In this document: piece after piece, positions 51,850 through 63,520 of the stretch | Layout: every line of letters starts with the position of its first letter | Numbering within the stretch: the stretch's first letter is position 1 | Assembly (NCBI GenBank): GCA_963070105.1 | Contig: OY718804.1 | Location: 7,091,317-7,155,316 of the forward strand | Origin: Litomosoides sigmodontis | Taxonomy: Eukaryota > Nematoda > Chromadorea > Rhabditida > Onchocercidae | Length of the DNA: 64,000 nucleotides | Direction: 5' to 3' | Program-made: the position numbers and the translations under genes | Notes under the pieces: generated by a model | What the model was told of the DNA's origin: nothing | What the model saw: the letters and a program-made list of their open reading frames with translations, nothing else | Database searches by the model: none

Positions 51850-54800
51850 TTACTGACAAATCCTTTCATACAACCACACGCGGTCGAAGCCGCTTCCAAT
51901 GGTACAAAGCAACAGCCACTGAGTGTTCTCTGCCGGTGGAGGTAGAGGGAAACGACAAGCTATCAAAAAGGAACCACTCTTCATTTCCATAATTTTCATA
52001 GCCAAATCACTCATCTGCAAATTTCACTTTTCATTTATGCAGCAACGAAACAACTACGCACACTCTTTAAATTAATAAAAAGACACAACCTAATTTGCAC
52101 CAAACTTATCGCAAATTTTCAGCTTACCAAGGTTTCCGTTCCAAATATCACTGCCGTTTTGTATTGCTTTAAATCGGCTTTGAAAATATCTTTACGACAA
52201 AATTTAGCAAGATGTGAAAGACGTTCTCGACGAGCCCTCCACCGTGAGTACAATACTAATGGAACGTTCAATTCCAGACCAACACTCAAATGACCTGCTC
52301 TAGCACATTGGAAAACCTGAAGAGCCCTTAACAAACTTAACCCTGATAAACAAAAAAATATGACAAAAAAACATGCTAAAACTTTTGAATTGCTTGAAAA
52401 AACAATTCTTTTATGTTACTTTAAAGAAATAGATGAATCTTGAAATTTTGAAAATATATGAACAACTTCCACTGAGAGAAAAAAACAAAATTTGCAAGCT
52501 CAACATATGAAAGTTTGACAAGAATAAACAAAGAGATGTAAGAATTAGCGGAAGAAAAAAAATTTTAAGCCAAATTGAAAACAAGGAAAAAAGCTTAAGA
52601 ACGGCACTTTAAAAAATTGCCAAATCGAAGGAGATCTTGAAATGAAATACACATAAAATTATTCACTTTTCAAAAGAGTTCATTGAAGTTATCCTACAAT
52701 TTCATTTTCACAGCAAGAGATATTAGAAGCATAACGAAGCATTGTATTTATTTCTTATTAATCTACATTTTTTTTTGATTGAACACTTACATAATTTTTT
52801 AATTTAAAGATCCATAAAACAAGATATGCAAAATCCATTTTCATTATAACCGGAAATACAATAGTTTAACCTCAAATCCCGGATCGATCCCTTTTTTAAA
52901 CCTGGATTAACTCGAAAAAGCTTAGCTGTTGTCTCCTTGTTAAGCAATAAATCTGCTTTGCAAATATGGCAAATGCTGTTAATCAATCCACATTTAAAAC
53001 ATTTGATAAGTTGTTTGAATTTTTCAAGGAGATTAGTTCTTAAATACATTTTTCTTAAATAAATCATGAAAACTTAACCAAAGCTTCAGTAATCCTTAAG
53101 TATTAAGAATATCCTGATTCTATCAGTCATAAAATTGATTACAGATCAATTCCAAATATGCCATTCTCAAAAAAAAAATAAAATTTTACATATGCATACT
53201 AAAGGTGGAGGAAGATGTGTATGAACATAGATATTAGTGGAGAACATGAGATGGCTAATTCAAAGCGAAATATCGTTCGAGCAACAACATGACCTTACGG
53301 AATGTGATGCATTCATATCTTTACGAAAAAATTTACAAGTATATAGGAAACTGAACAACTCACTGTACGGGATAATTAGCAGGATATGCAATTTTGAAAG
53401 TTACCTGTAACATTTATACCAACTAATTAGTAGAAAAATTAAACTTGTAGAATAGCTGAACAAGTGCAAAAAGGTTTCCATATTTTTACCAATTAGACAT
53501 ACTACATTTCTTTAGTTCGAAAAAACTGCTTGTAGTTAAGTTGCAGAAAATATGAAAAAAGTTAAATTAATCCACTACGTGTGAAATATGGCTAAAATAA
53601 AAATGGACCGACAACGTTGTTCTACTGGGAAAATCTAAACGAAACCCAACAAAGCAGTAAGCTGATGTAAACTACAATTTTCTAAAATAGTGGGACCCGT
53701 GAGGTCTATCAACTACTACCGCACCGGTCAATTATAGAAGAATTAGCTCAAAAAATCCACAACAAATTCACCCCTTTCCGAAAAAACAATTCGGTAGTTT
53801 CAGTACCATGACTACTCAAAGTTCATCCGGTCAATAGCATAAGTCAAGTCAGCTCAAAAACGCAAATTTGCAAGAAAGAAAGAAGCAAAATATAACTGTC
53901 CTCAGTCCTAAATTTCATCTCTTCCTTACCTCCGTTTCTCAGATATAATCTCCCTTTCTCTAAATGTCGTAAAGTATAAACTTGCAGATTTAATGAATTT
54001 AAAAGAATTTATGAGGAAACGACTACAGACAATAAATGTTAGCAAATAAAAAGTCAGGTGATGAACTGTGATAAAAAAAACACGTTAATGCTTCGTTTCA
54101 ACTACTGTAGGCGATGAGTTGTTGTGATGATGACCGATAGCAATTCGAGCGAATCGCGCACGCCGCAAGATTTGCCTTCGACTTTTGGATGATTTCTTCT
54201 GTTTCTTAACACGTATCCTAAGATCCTGACCACGATGAGTAACACCGTTTTCTTCGTCCATTTTTAATAGCAACGATTCTAAGTCACCCTTTTTGATTGG
54301 TTTCACTGAAATGTCTCGAACGGCACGGAACTGACCACAGTTGTTAATGTGTTCGTTTTCCAATCGGAAATAATTCCATATAAAACGTCGGAACACTTCC
54401 AACGGAGCTGTTATACAGGTGAGTAAATCGGATTCCATTGTCCAAGCCTCACCGAGTGAAATGTTAAGCACCCAGGAGAGGCGCAGTACGAAATCTTCCA
54501 CAATGGCACCATAGTAATACCACTTGCTGCCGTAAATCATTTCTTCACGGAGGAAGGGCGAATCTTTCGGAGCCAATGGATCGATAAGACCCCAATCCAT
54601 GAAAACATCCCAGAGAAATGTATAAGCAAAACTAAAAATGTAGGATGCAATCCACAGATAAAAGAATATACTTGTTGCAGAGGGGTCGGCTTTCTCAGCC
54701 CAGTGATTGAGAGATTTGAAAAAAACGACGAGGTAGATCGTAGAATATTTACCAGCGTTGATAAGATGGGGACGTGCGTTGCCCGTGTCGCGAAAACGTC

Positions 54801-57384
54801 GTAAACATTGCAGAAATCTAACTGTAGCTGGAAAAATGGATACAAGGACACGGATTCCGGATGAACTAGTACACATGTCACGACCCGTATTGATATCAAC
54901 GTAACCCCATGGAACTGATTCATTCGTCGTTACATTTACTGATCGAGCCGAAAGGGTCCAATCGATGTAATCTACTTCTGTTGTGTAAAAGCATATAAAA
55001 TATTGAAAATCAAGAAAGCTCGTTACTAATGAATTCATTTGGTCACCGAGCCAAAAATCGATGAAGGTAACATAATGGAAGGGAGCGGTGAAGCAATTGA
55101 AGCAATGTTTTAGAATCCAGAAACGGCTATTTCTTTGAAAAATGCTGTTCGGTTTCTTCAAGGGATTGAATATGTAGAGGACACAAATAAGCATCAAGAG
55201 TAGAGGGAAAAGAAAGGGTGGTAAATGAATGAGGTGGCAGTACAAATATCCCAGCACACCGAGTGACCACAGCATACACATGAAGGAAGCAATTTGCATC
55301 ACTGACTGATAAGTCAAGTGATTTCGTGGATCGACCTCGAAGATAAGTACATGGTTCACACCTGCTTCCGCCCATCCCCACATATTCAAACCGTACAGCC
55401 AAATTGCAACAAAAAGCAATAGCGGACCTCGAAAGAGTCTAACAGCAACCCATTTCGGCTCAGCAGGTCGTGACTCAGAAGCAAACGCTGAGATGACTAT
55501 TGCTATACCGAGCACAATAAACGCTCCAAGGAAAAGCCCTAACGTAAAAGTAGTAGTAGCATTCTGTTTCTCGCTTAACGGTGGTACTTTAAGTCGTTTC
55601 ATACCGGCTTGTCGATTGCCGCCCTCGAGATCATTGATCACATCTCGTTCCACATTGTTTATTAGCGTTTCTACTTCACGGTTCAGGAAAAAAGACGACT
55701 TTTCCACTCTGCTAATCCGCCAATCTAAACCTCGCTCATTTTCAATCAATTTGTCGTGCTTCTTCAAAATCTTCCGAAACCCGGTTGCGTTCAATTGCTG
55801 ATAATTCTGTAACAGAACCAGTGCCAGATAAAATTCAGAGAAGGCAAGTTTTAGTTGCTGTGACGTTTTTGCATGTTCTCTGGTGATATTTCGCGCAGAG
55901 ACGCTATGTCGTTTGATTCGCTTCCGTAAGGGAGTGGAATATGTGACGGATTGCGTTTCTCGACTTTCCAAGGCCTCCTTGAAAGCCATTAGCTCAGTAT
56001 TCAATTCGTGGAATTTTCCTTGAGCTTCAGCTATCTTCTGACTGTAGAACAGATTGATTTTAGTTAGCTCACGTTCACATTCCGCGAAAAACTTTTCGTC
56101 CATCTGGGAGCTATACTGTTCGCGGGCTTCCGGTTCTGTCGGCAATCCTGCCATCATTTCATACAATATCGATTTTAGCGCTTCATAATGAACATACTGC
56201 TTCCGCCATTCCGGAGTTAAGTGGCTGGACAACTGTTCGCCGAATTTCATTGCTGAAACACAAAGAAAGTGATATTGCAGAAAATGTTTAACCAAATTCG
56301 TATATGGTGATCACTACTGACGACCCAACAACATAAGGAAATGGATCAATTAAAAAGTGGAAGCAAGGGCGTTATAAATACATTGACTTTTTAAAACACT
56401 TTCCATCTTGTTTGAATTCTAGAGAAATCGTGTATCTTCGGAGTGTTTCATCGATGTAGAAGTATCCATAACAAATGCTGTCCCTAATTCTGCGTATGCA
56501 CAAAGTGGAACAACTTCGTGATTTAGCTAATATTAATTAGATTAGAACATATGAAATTCTTTTATACGGATCAGTATGGCAAAAGCATTATAAGGCCTGG
56601 CTTCGCTTATGAGTATTCTGAACAGTATTTATCATCACAACATATTTACTTGTAAAAGAACAGAGAACTGTCTACCATCGACTTAAAAACAACTGAAAAT
56701 ACCAGTTCGCTTATAATAAAAGTGGATGAACAGATTTCTTGACATGCCCCTCCAATTTTACCTCTTCTCTTTAATCATCTTATTAAAAATTGTTCAGTCA
56801 AGAGTGAGCAAAAACGTTTGCTAGCAAAGGCAGCTTGCAGATTGTAATTTTTCCAGCATATGACTAGAAATACAAAGTATATGGATGATTAAGAGAATAG
56901 CACATCAAACATTGCTTGTAAAAGAACCACATGGAGCGTGAGAGAAATGCAGCTAAGAAAATTAAGAAATATTCTTAAGTTCCTCAGAAAAAATATAAAA
57001 GGTAAAAGTTATTTCTATAACCGCTAATCAAACTTGTCTCGCTTTCTGAATAATACCTCTGTAGAATGAATAATAATAAATCTATTCTCCATTAGGCTTT
57101 TACTCATCCTTTCGCCTATTTCGAATGTTTAAAAGAACTTGTCTCAAAAATCTGATAGCCAAAATTATAGCTCACTTCATACTTGGTGATGAACTTAGCT
57201 GACAACAATGAAGCGCCAAATTTTGTCAAGATATGACAGTATACATCACTAAATATATTCAAATGACTGTTTATCAACAACATTCAATGGATAAGAGTCA
57301 GGCCAGTGCAGTGAAGATTCTCCACAGAGTAATCTTTTCCTTACAAACAAATCAAATATTTCGCTTCATCTATATCTATCTAAT

Positions 57385-57422
<38 letters not shown>

Positions 57423-58348
57423 ATAGGGCCAGAAACAACAGTTATGTAAGACATATAAGCTCTACAGACCAACAAAAAGTGATTTTATTCAACTTACGAT
57501 AAGAGAAAGGAAAGAAAGTTTAGTCGTTCTTTTCAGCGAACCGTATGACTCAAATGTCCACCAAATACGACAAGAATACTACTGTTTAGAAAAATTGGAA
57601 AAGGAAAATTAATCGATAAGAAAAAAGAAATTGGTCTATACAAACTGAATTATAATGAATCAACTAACGCTTAGCTACTAACAAAACAAAGACCGAATGA
57701 AGTTACCTAAAATTAATGTTACCCAGAATTAGAATTTACTCAACAATGTGTTTTAATATTAATCCGTGGTAGAATGGCACTATATCAGATTGTTTAGAAT
57801 ACAGATATACGTACATCTACCTTATTTCCACCCAACCTCACTTGTATTCAATCATTAGTATTTTATTCTAGCCTTTTTTCGAGTTAAAAAAAGAAAATGT
57901 AATGCTTCGAACGGTCACCACACATTTCTTCGAAAAGGGAACTTTGTAACATTCAACACTAGTGCAAGCAAAACGAGACGAAGTAGAAGAAGTAGAAGAC
58001 TTAACTATTCACGTATTTTTATATTTAAAGGAATATGAAGCTAACATTACTATAGTAGGAAAGAAATAGACACATGAAAAAAGATTATTTTTCTTGCTTG
58101 ATTTAGAAGTGGAAGAAAAAAGAGCTCACAACACGTCCATCACCGCTACCCAAGTCGACAAGAGGTGAGACCTTAGTTGGACATGCTGACAACGCCGTTG
58201 CAACATTTTGCAATTGTTGTGGCGTAGCTGGAACATATGGTATGCAGATTTTACGCAATGCCGGAGTGACAAACGGCACACACACAGCCGTTATAGCGAC
58301 AGCGCTTGTAGCCACCGTACCTGCTGCAATCATACCAGCCAGTCCCAT
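51850..58348 (-). CDS. ATPSCKMT: FAM173/ATPSCKMT-type protein lysine N-methyltransferase, host of a nested gene
   Basis: Three exons, 58130..58348, 52128..52316 and 51850..52014, give 190 residues in phase. Seen: N-terminal hydrophobic segment, PFVTPALRKICIPYVPATP, the S-adenosylmethionine motif VDLGSGDGR (about 64-72), GLELNVPLVLYSRWRARR, KTAVIFG, and a C-terminal IACRFPLPPP then FDRVWLYE. FAM173 enzymes methylate mitochondrial targets (ATP synthase c subunit or the ADP/ATP carrier). The donor GTGAGC after exon 1 and the acceptor CTTCAG at 52317 restore the conserved GRVV-x-x-A-x-x-G run, so the 5813-base intron is well supported even though it contains the whole XPR1-like gene. A TTGTTCCAG acceptor lies seven bases before the ATG. 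Confidence 0.88.
52317..54084 (-). other. Intron sequence downstream of the nested XPR1 gene
   Basis: AT-rich part of the large methyltransferase intron. A minus-strand open frame at 52804-53067 contains paired cysteines (CFKCG, CHICKA, CISC) like a zinc ribbon, but has no splice or start support and is probably chance or relic. Confidence 0.45.
54085..56250 (-). CDS. XPR1: XPR1/SYG1-type phosphate exporter (SPX-EXS), intronless and nested
   Basis: A single open frame of 721 residues from the ATG at 56250. The SPX domain begins MKFGEQLSSHLTPEWRKQY and contains the lysine cluster RKILKKHDKL that senses inositol pyrophosphates; about eight to ten hydrophobic segments follow; the EXS domain shows LDFQYFICFY, RFLQCLRRFRDT, the SIFFYLWI helix and WRF-like RRFIWNYFRLENEH. 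XPR1 exports inorganic phosphate across the plasma membrane. The start is set by a perfect TTTGTGTTTCAG acceptor two bases before the ATG; the frame continues 15 codons upstream but without homology. Unlike all long neighbours it has no intron, and it lies entirely within an intron of the FAM173-type gene on the same strand. Confidence 0.95.
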   Translation of the reverse strand: MKFGEQLSSHLTPEWRKQYVHYEALKSILYEMMAGLPTEPEAREQYSSQMDEKFFAECERELTKINLFYSQKIAEAQGKFHELNTELMAFKEALESRETQSVTYSTPLRKRIKRHSVSARNITREHAKTSQQLKLAFSEFYLALVLLQNYQQLNATGFRKILKKHDKLIENERGLDWRISRVEKSSFFLNREVETLINNVERDVINDLEGGNRQAGMKRLKVPPLSEKQNATTTFTLGLFLGAFIVLGIAIVISAFASESRPAEPKWVAVRLFRGPLLLFVAIWLYGLNMWGWAEAGVNHVLIFEVDPRNHLTYQSVMQIASFMCMLWSLGVLGYLYCHLIHLPPFLFPLLLMLICVLYIFNPLKKPNSIFQRNSRFWILKHCFNCFTAPFHYVTFIDFWLGDQMNSLVTSFLDFQYFICFYTTEVDYIDWTLSARSVNVTTNESVPWGYVDINTGRDMCTSSSGIRVLVSIFPATVRFLQCLRRFRDTGNARPHLINAGKYSTIYLVVFFKSLNHWAEKADPSATSIFFYLWIASYIFSFAYTFLWDVFMDWGLIDPLAPKDSPFLREEMIYGSKWYYYGAIVEDFVLRLSWVLNISLGEAWTMESDLLTCITAPLEVFRRFIWNYFRLENEHINNCGQFRAVRDISVKPIKKGDLESLLLKMDEENGVTHRGQDLRIRVKKQKKSSKSRRQILRRARFARIAIGHHHNNSSPTVVETKH
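56251..58129 (-). other. Intron sequence upstream of the nested XPR1 gene, with (TA)n repeat
   Basis: AT-rich sequence that must contain any promoter of the nested XPR1 gene. A (TA)n microsatellite of about 33 bp lies at 57387-57419. No further coding signal. Confidence 0.5.
57387..57419. repeat. (AT)16 microsatellite
   Basis: Uninterrupted alternating A/T over about 33 bp. Confidence 0.95.
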
Positions 58349-60995
58349 TTGGATCCTGGAACAAAATCCATACTATGATCTAGGGCAGCTAAACCGGGGC
58401 TTTCTGTTCGCAACGAGACATTCCGACTTTTTGTAACCAATGTCATATACTACAAAAATTGACAGAAGGATAAATCGAGATAAATCGAGACCAAAAGACC
58501 ACTGGTCATCTCTTTAAAAATTTAGAATTCCGCAGAAATACATCAAAGAAAAAAATGTGAGCACAGGATGAGACCTGTCTAATGCATTGTATGGATAGCT
58601 TTCAAACCTCTAAAAGGTATCAATAAAAGGAGGGACATAATAAGTATCTAATTTTCCGATTAGTAAGAACTAAGACGTACATCGTGCAACGTGTTATCCC
58701 ACATGATTGTCTAAGTATCTACGTATAAAAAACTACATTTCCGCTGGGGTTTAAATAATAATAATTGTACTTGCCTTTACGATACACGTTATTCCATTAT
58801 AACTCTCTAATAAGGAACAAGGTACGACGCTATTTTCGTTTCGTCACTAACATTTTTTTCAGCTTTGCATTATTTCAGTGTTCAAATCTCTCCCGAAAAT
58901 GGAGTTGCATGAAAGTGATATTTATACATTTATTTTAACAAATCTCATTCTAAAAAAAAAAGTAAAATGAATTCCTGATAACAAAGCAAAATAATCGCAG
59001 GTACACCGCGTGCACATAAATCCGTAATTTTCAGATTGTACTGTCCTGCACAATATCCTCCCCTTTCCTTCGCCTTCTCGTAAGTTTATCTTGTAATTTA
59101 AAAATAAAGATTCCAAATAAATCAATTAGTGAAATCGGTTAATTATGCGACGAGCAAAAAATTAAGTACCTTAACAAATTGTGCAGCCAGCCACAGTGTT
59201 GCCAATGAAATACTTCAGGAGGGATATTCGAGAATATGTTCAGCGTTGTTCCACATCCATTCTTCTTCCTATACAAAGTGAAACTTGCTGTGTGCTGAAA
59301 ATTTTATCCTTGTAAGCAACAACACCCGACGTAAACACAATCTTCTGCTGGAATTGCCTTGCACGTACAAGTCTGCCCAGCTAAGTACCGACAAGACATA
59401 TTGCAGAAATCTTCCTTGCAGCCCATGAAATTGGACTCGTTTGGCCGCACCCAAATGCAATACATCAGGAAACAGCGGACATCCATGCATTATCGAAAAT
59501 GTTACTTAATCTGTTACACTGTCAAGGAAAAACGGGTAAGTGAAAACAATGTTGGCAGAACGTGCCGGCGATGATCATGAATCATCTCTGTCGATTAAAG
59601 ACCAACGCATCATCGATTTCAAAGACATAAACAAATTGCACAGATTACTACGGGAAAGCCTTTTCTGCTTTCTACTTCCTACATGTCCCACTTCAGTTCT
59701 TATCTAAGGTTTCCTGTAATGACGAGGCACATTGTTTGTGAATCCCCCCGTCCAGTGATTCAGCGCAGGACCGCAGATACTACTTGGTCCTAAAAATAGA
59801 ACTGGAAGGACTCCGTGCCTTCCCAAAAGCTTACAAAAAAAATCATGTTACCGTCTTGGCCGTTTTTCTACCTAACTATATGAAATGACCTATCACAGTC
59901 GGACCGCTGCTCCCATCCTCATTGCAAATTTCATAAGAAGACGGGAAAAATTAGATCTAAGATTTCATGCATACAGCCAATAAGTAGTTTAACATTCCGT
60001 AATTCGAATTCCACCTCAAATTCCAGCCCATTCGCCCCATTCTTCTTCTCTTTAATCCCACCACCTTCTTTCTTCTTCCCATCTACACAAATTCGCTCAG
60101 TGCCTTATTATACCAATAAGATCTCAGACGTATTTCACCTAAGTAATACTTTAGGTCACCCCAACCACAGCTATCAGTAAAATAATTTTGCGGCACTTAG
60201 GCTGCAGCAGACACTTGAGTCCTGCAGTAATTATGCTGAGGGCAATTTTTGTAGGGTTTTTTGAAAGGGATTAGGCCTGTGGTGGGTTTTGCAGGTCTCT
60301 TCGGTGGGGAGTGAGCGAGGTGGGTGAAGATGGACATTTGCAGCGGCTGTATCATCGGATGTTTTCCTGAATTCATTTCTTTGTAATTTCAGAAGCATTG
60401 GCATTTAATTCGATCGTTTTGTTAAAAGCTTCTCTGTCAGGAGAGTGATTAGTGCATTCGTTTCAGTTTACTAGTTAGGTCTTTTCAATTTAGCAGGTAA
60501 AATGTGACTTCTTGCTTTACGGACGCATAAATGTTCCATAGATGTTCCAGTGGGAATGTAATTTCCATATAGAAAGTCATATAAAAATTTGTTTTTAATG
60601 CACTTTTGCGACTAGTTGTAGGTGAAATTTCTTGAGGTGGAAAGGAGAGTCTCCGTGAGAATGCTCTGAAAGCCCGGACGATTACCACCAAAGTCGTTAT
60701 TCTGTGTAAGATTTACGTTTAGCACGCACAATAACGGCTTTAAGACTTAGATGACACTTTCATAACTTATAGTATATACACCTCTTCATCATGATCGCCA
60801 AACTGAAAAGCTGCTACTATCTTTGGTTTATTTGCACTTTAATCGTAATAATACCTACGATTTGTCGTCGGTTTCTCGATTTGTCATCGGATACTCACTG
60901 GCTGTAACTTTTAAATCATTGAATTTCAGCATTAAAGGCTCAATTCCAAGGGGGTCATACTTTGAAATAGAAAAGTGAAGAGAAAGAAAAGTAAT
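58349..60995. other. Intergenic region between methyltransferase and eIF3a genes
   Basis: Apart from the doubtful cysteine-rich frame (59304-59486) no gene is seen. A TTTCAG acceptor ending at 60929 is the likely trans-splice site of the eIF3a mRNA, 66 bases before its ATG. Confidence 0.5.
59304..59486 (-). CDS. Possible small cysteine-rich protein (60 aa), doubtful
   Basis: An ATG frame of 60 residues with 14 cysteines (for example FMGCKEDFCNMSC, CTCKAIPAEDC, CCC) and no close match known to me. A stop codon lies two codons upstream, so the frame is either complete as it stands or an exon of a longer gene; an acceptor-like TTGTATAG at about 59271 could add a short acidic C-terminal exon. 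There is no good signal peptide. The high cysteine content argues against pure chance, but the evidence is thin. Confidence 0.25.
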   Translation of the reverse strand: MDVRCFLMYCIWVRPNESNFMGCKEDFCNMSCRYLAGQTCTCKAIPAEDCVYVGCCCLQG

Positions 60996-63520
60996 ATGCC
61001 TCCAAATTTTTTCCAAAAGCCGGAAACGGCACTTAAACGTGCTCATGAACTTATTTCTGTTGGCAAGGAAATGGATGCATTAGAAACGCTCCACGATACC
61101 ATAAGAGTAAGTTTTTTCCAGATTTTAAATATATCAAGATCCCTGTAGATTGTATTGCGCAGGATGCACTCAAACTACAATCCTGGTTCACAATAAGTTG
61201 ATCATATGGATACATATTGCAGTGCAAAACAAGTGAACTGGGTAATCAAAAATATAGTAGCAGAAATTGCTATATTTTCAAGCACCAGCTTACAAATATT
61301 TTTCCATTCCTACAAATTTTTGAGGGGTCAAGTAGTGCAGTGATGAAGAGTGTTCTGTACTGATGCACAGTGATCGTTTTGAGCAATACCAACCCTCTCC
61401 GTGATTGGTATGCCAACGTCCTTTCTGGCATTTCCCGGTGCAACAGCCGAGGGTCAACACTTCCAAACATGGAAGCAAACAACTCAGATGTCTTTAACTT
61501 TTATAAATCCACATTCTTTTAGTCGAAGCGTCACAAGCAGTGGACAAAAACACATGAAGCGATAATGTTGAAGCATATGGAGCTTTGCGTTTCATTGCGG
61601 CGTCAACACATGGCGAAGGATGCTCTTTTTCAATATAAAACACTCACCCAACAGGTTTCTAATGAAATTTTTGTTCTCCTTTACCTTTTTCTTTTAGTTT
61701 TCAATATGTTTTGAATGAAGTATGAGTGTTTTCTAAACATAAATTCTGGTTTCTGCTTTCCGAACTACGGCAGTTAACTTCATTTGTTTAGATACAATTA
61801 CTGATCATCATCCATTGGGAGCTTCAGAAAGCGGATAAAATTTTCTTTAATGCTACGAGGTTCAAAAGAAAATGTTTTACTAGAAATTTTTCAGGTTGCC
61901 ATTAAATCCCTTGAGACTGTTATACAACGCTTCCTGGAGCTTGCACAGCAGAAAACGGAAGAGGCTCAGAAGACTTCTATTGAGAAAGTTGAAGAAATTG
62001 ATGATTTGGATCAAGCCGACGCTCCTGAAAAGTCTGTTTTCTTCAGCGTTATGTATATATGATTAAGTACTTTTGGTAGAAGTGTAAAATTATAAAAATT
62101 ATTTTAGCTTACTGTTGTCAGCTGTGTCCGGCGATGTTGCGCAAGATCGAATGGATCGAACTGTGTTGAGCCCGTGGCTGCGTTTTTTATGGGATTCTTA
62201 TCGAAACTGTCTTGATTTATTAAGAAATACTGCTGTGGTATGTTCTCGTTTGTTTAACAACTTACTTTTTAATGGACTCTGCATGAGTGGAATGTTGAAT
62301 TTTGAACACACATCTGAATAGTTATTACGATGTGAAAACAAGATAAATGAATAACAAATAGAAGGATGGAAGTAAACTAAGCTTGCAATGGGCAAGAAAT
62401 TGGAAGAGCGAGTAAAAGTTAAAATTTTAGGTTGAACAGTTGTATCATCGTATAGCTCGGCAGTCATTTGAGTTTTGCGCGAAGTATCAGCGGCGAACGG
62501 AGTTTCGTAAGTTATGTGATAATCTTCGATTGCATTTAACGCAAATTCAAAAGCACCAGCACTTGGCTCATGTGTAAGTTTTTGTCAGCACCGCTGTATC
62601 AGAAACTATCATTACTTTTTTTGAATAACCTGAATAAGGTGTCTCTTCATCTCTACAATCTTTTTACAAGGTGCAAACATGCTACTTAGCATTAATAGTA
62701 ATATTATCGTTTATTTTAGGGTGAAATTAACAAGTGCAGAATCTTTAACATTAATGCAAGATACGCGCTTAATACAATTAGATACAGCAATACAAATGGA
62801 ATTGTGGCAAGAAGCGTACAGAAGTGCGGAAGATGTTCATGGTATGATGCAATTAAGTAAAGATAAGGATGAACGCATGGTTAAGCCAGCCAGTTACGTC
62901 AACTACTATGACAAGGTTGCTTATCTCTGTACTTAAAAACCTTTTAACAAGCACTCATCCCATTTGTTACGGTCAAAAAACTAGATCCTGTATTAGTCAA
63001 GAAATTCTTTTTTAAAGACTTTCGTAATGTACCTTTTGAAAAAGAATGATGCTATAGTGGTGTAGACGCTAATTAGCATTGCTGTAACTTGGTTCGGATG
63101 CACGTTCTCGTTTCATCTTGTTACTTTAGAATAGGATGATCCATCTAAACGTGCGAAATAATATCATTTGGTATAATATGAAGATGTGGTATTCTTCCGC
63201 TTATTTTCATCGCTAAATGATACAGTTCTGCAATCTTTTAACTATGAGAAGTTAACATGAACAAGTGGTCTTAGTTTCAATGTTGTCTTTCAGCTTGCGC
63301 TAGTATTTTGGAAAGCTGGTAATAAACTCTTCCATGCAGCTGCTCTTCTTCAGAAATATATCATCTATAAAGATATGAAGAAAACATTTAGTATGGAAGA
63401 GGCAATGGATCAAGCAACGCGTGTTCTTTTAGCTACACTTGCAATACCAGATGGTGCTGATAATCCGTCTGATTTAACACGCCATTTGGATATTGAAGAA
63501 CAACACATTGCAAATATGCG
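60996..63520 (+). CDS. egl-45: Translation initiation factor eIF3 subunit A (EGL-45), N-terminal exons, cut by right edge
   Basis: Seven exons in the window: 60996..61106, 61523..61654, 61895..62031, 62108..62237, 62431..62573, 62720..62915, 63294..63520 (358 residues plus two bases). eIF3a is the largest scaffold subunit of eIF3, which loads the 43S complex on mRNA. Diagnostic stretches: [45 protein letters not shown], then [49 protein letters not shown] and [11 protein letters not shown]. All are helical-repeat segments upstream of the PCI domain. The last donor (ATGCG then GTAGTT) shows the gene continues to the right; the remaining two thirds or so of the protein lie outside. Phases agree throughout. 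Confidence 0.96.

Noticed and set aside
52804..53067. Minus-strand frame with CxxC pairs resembling a zinc ribbon
   Set aside because: Located in very AT-rich intron sequence with no start, splice or homology support.
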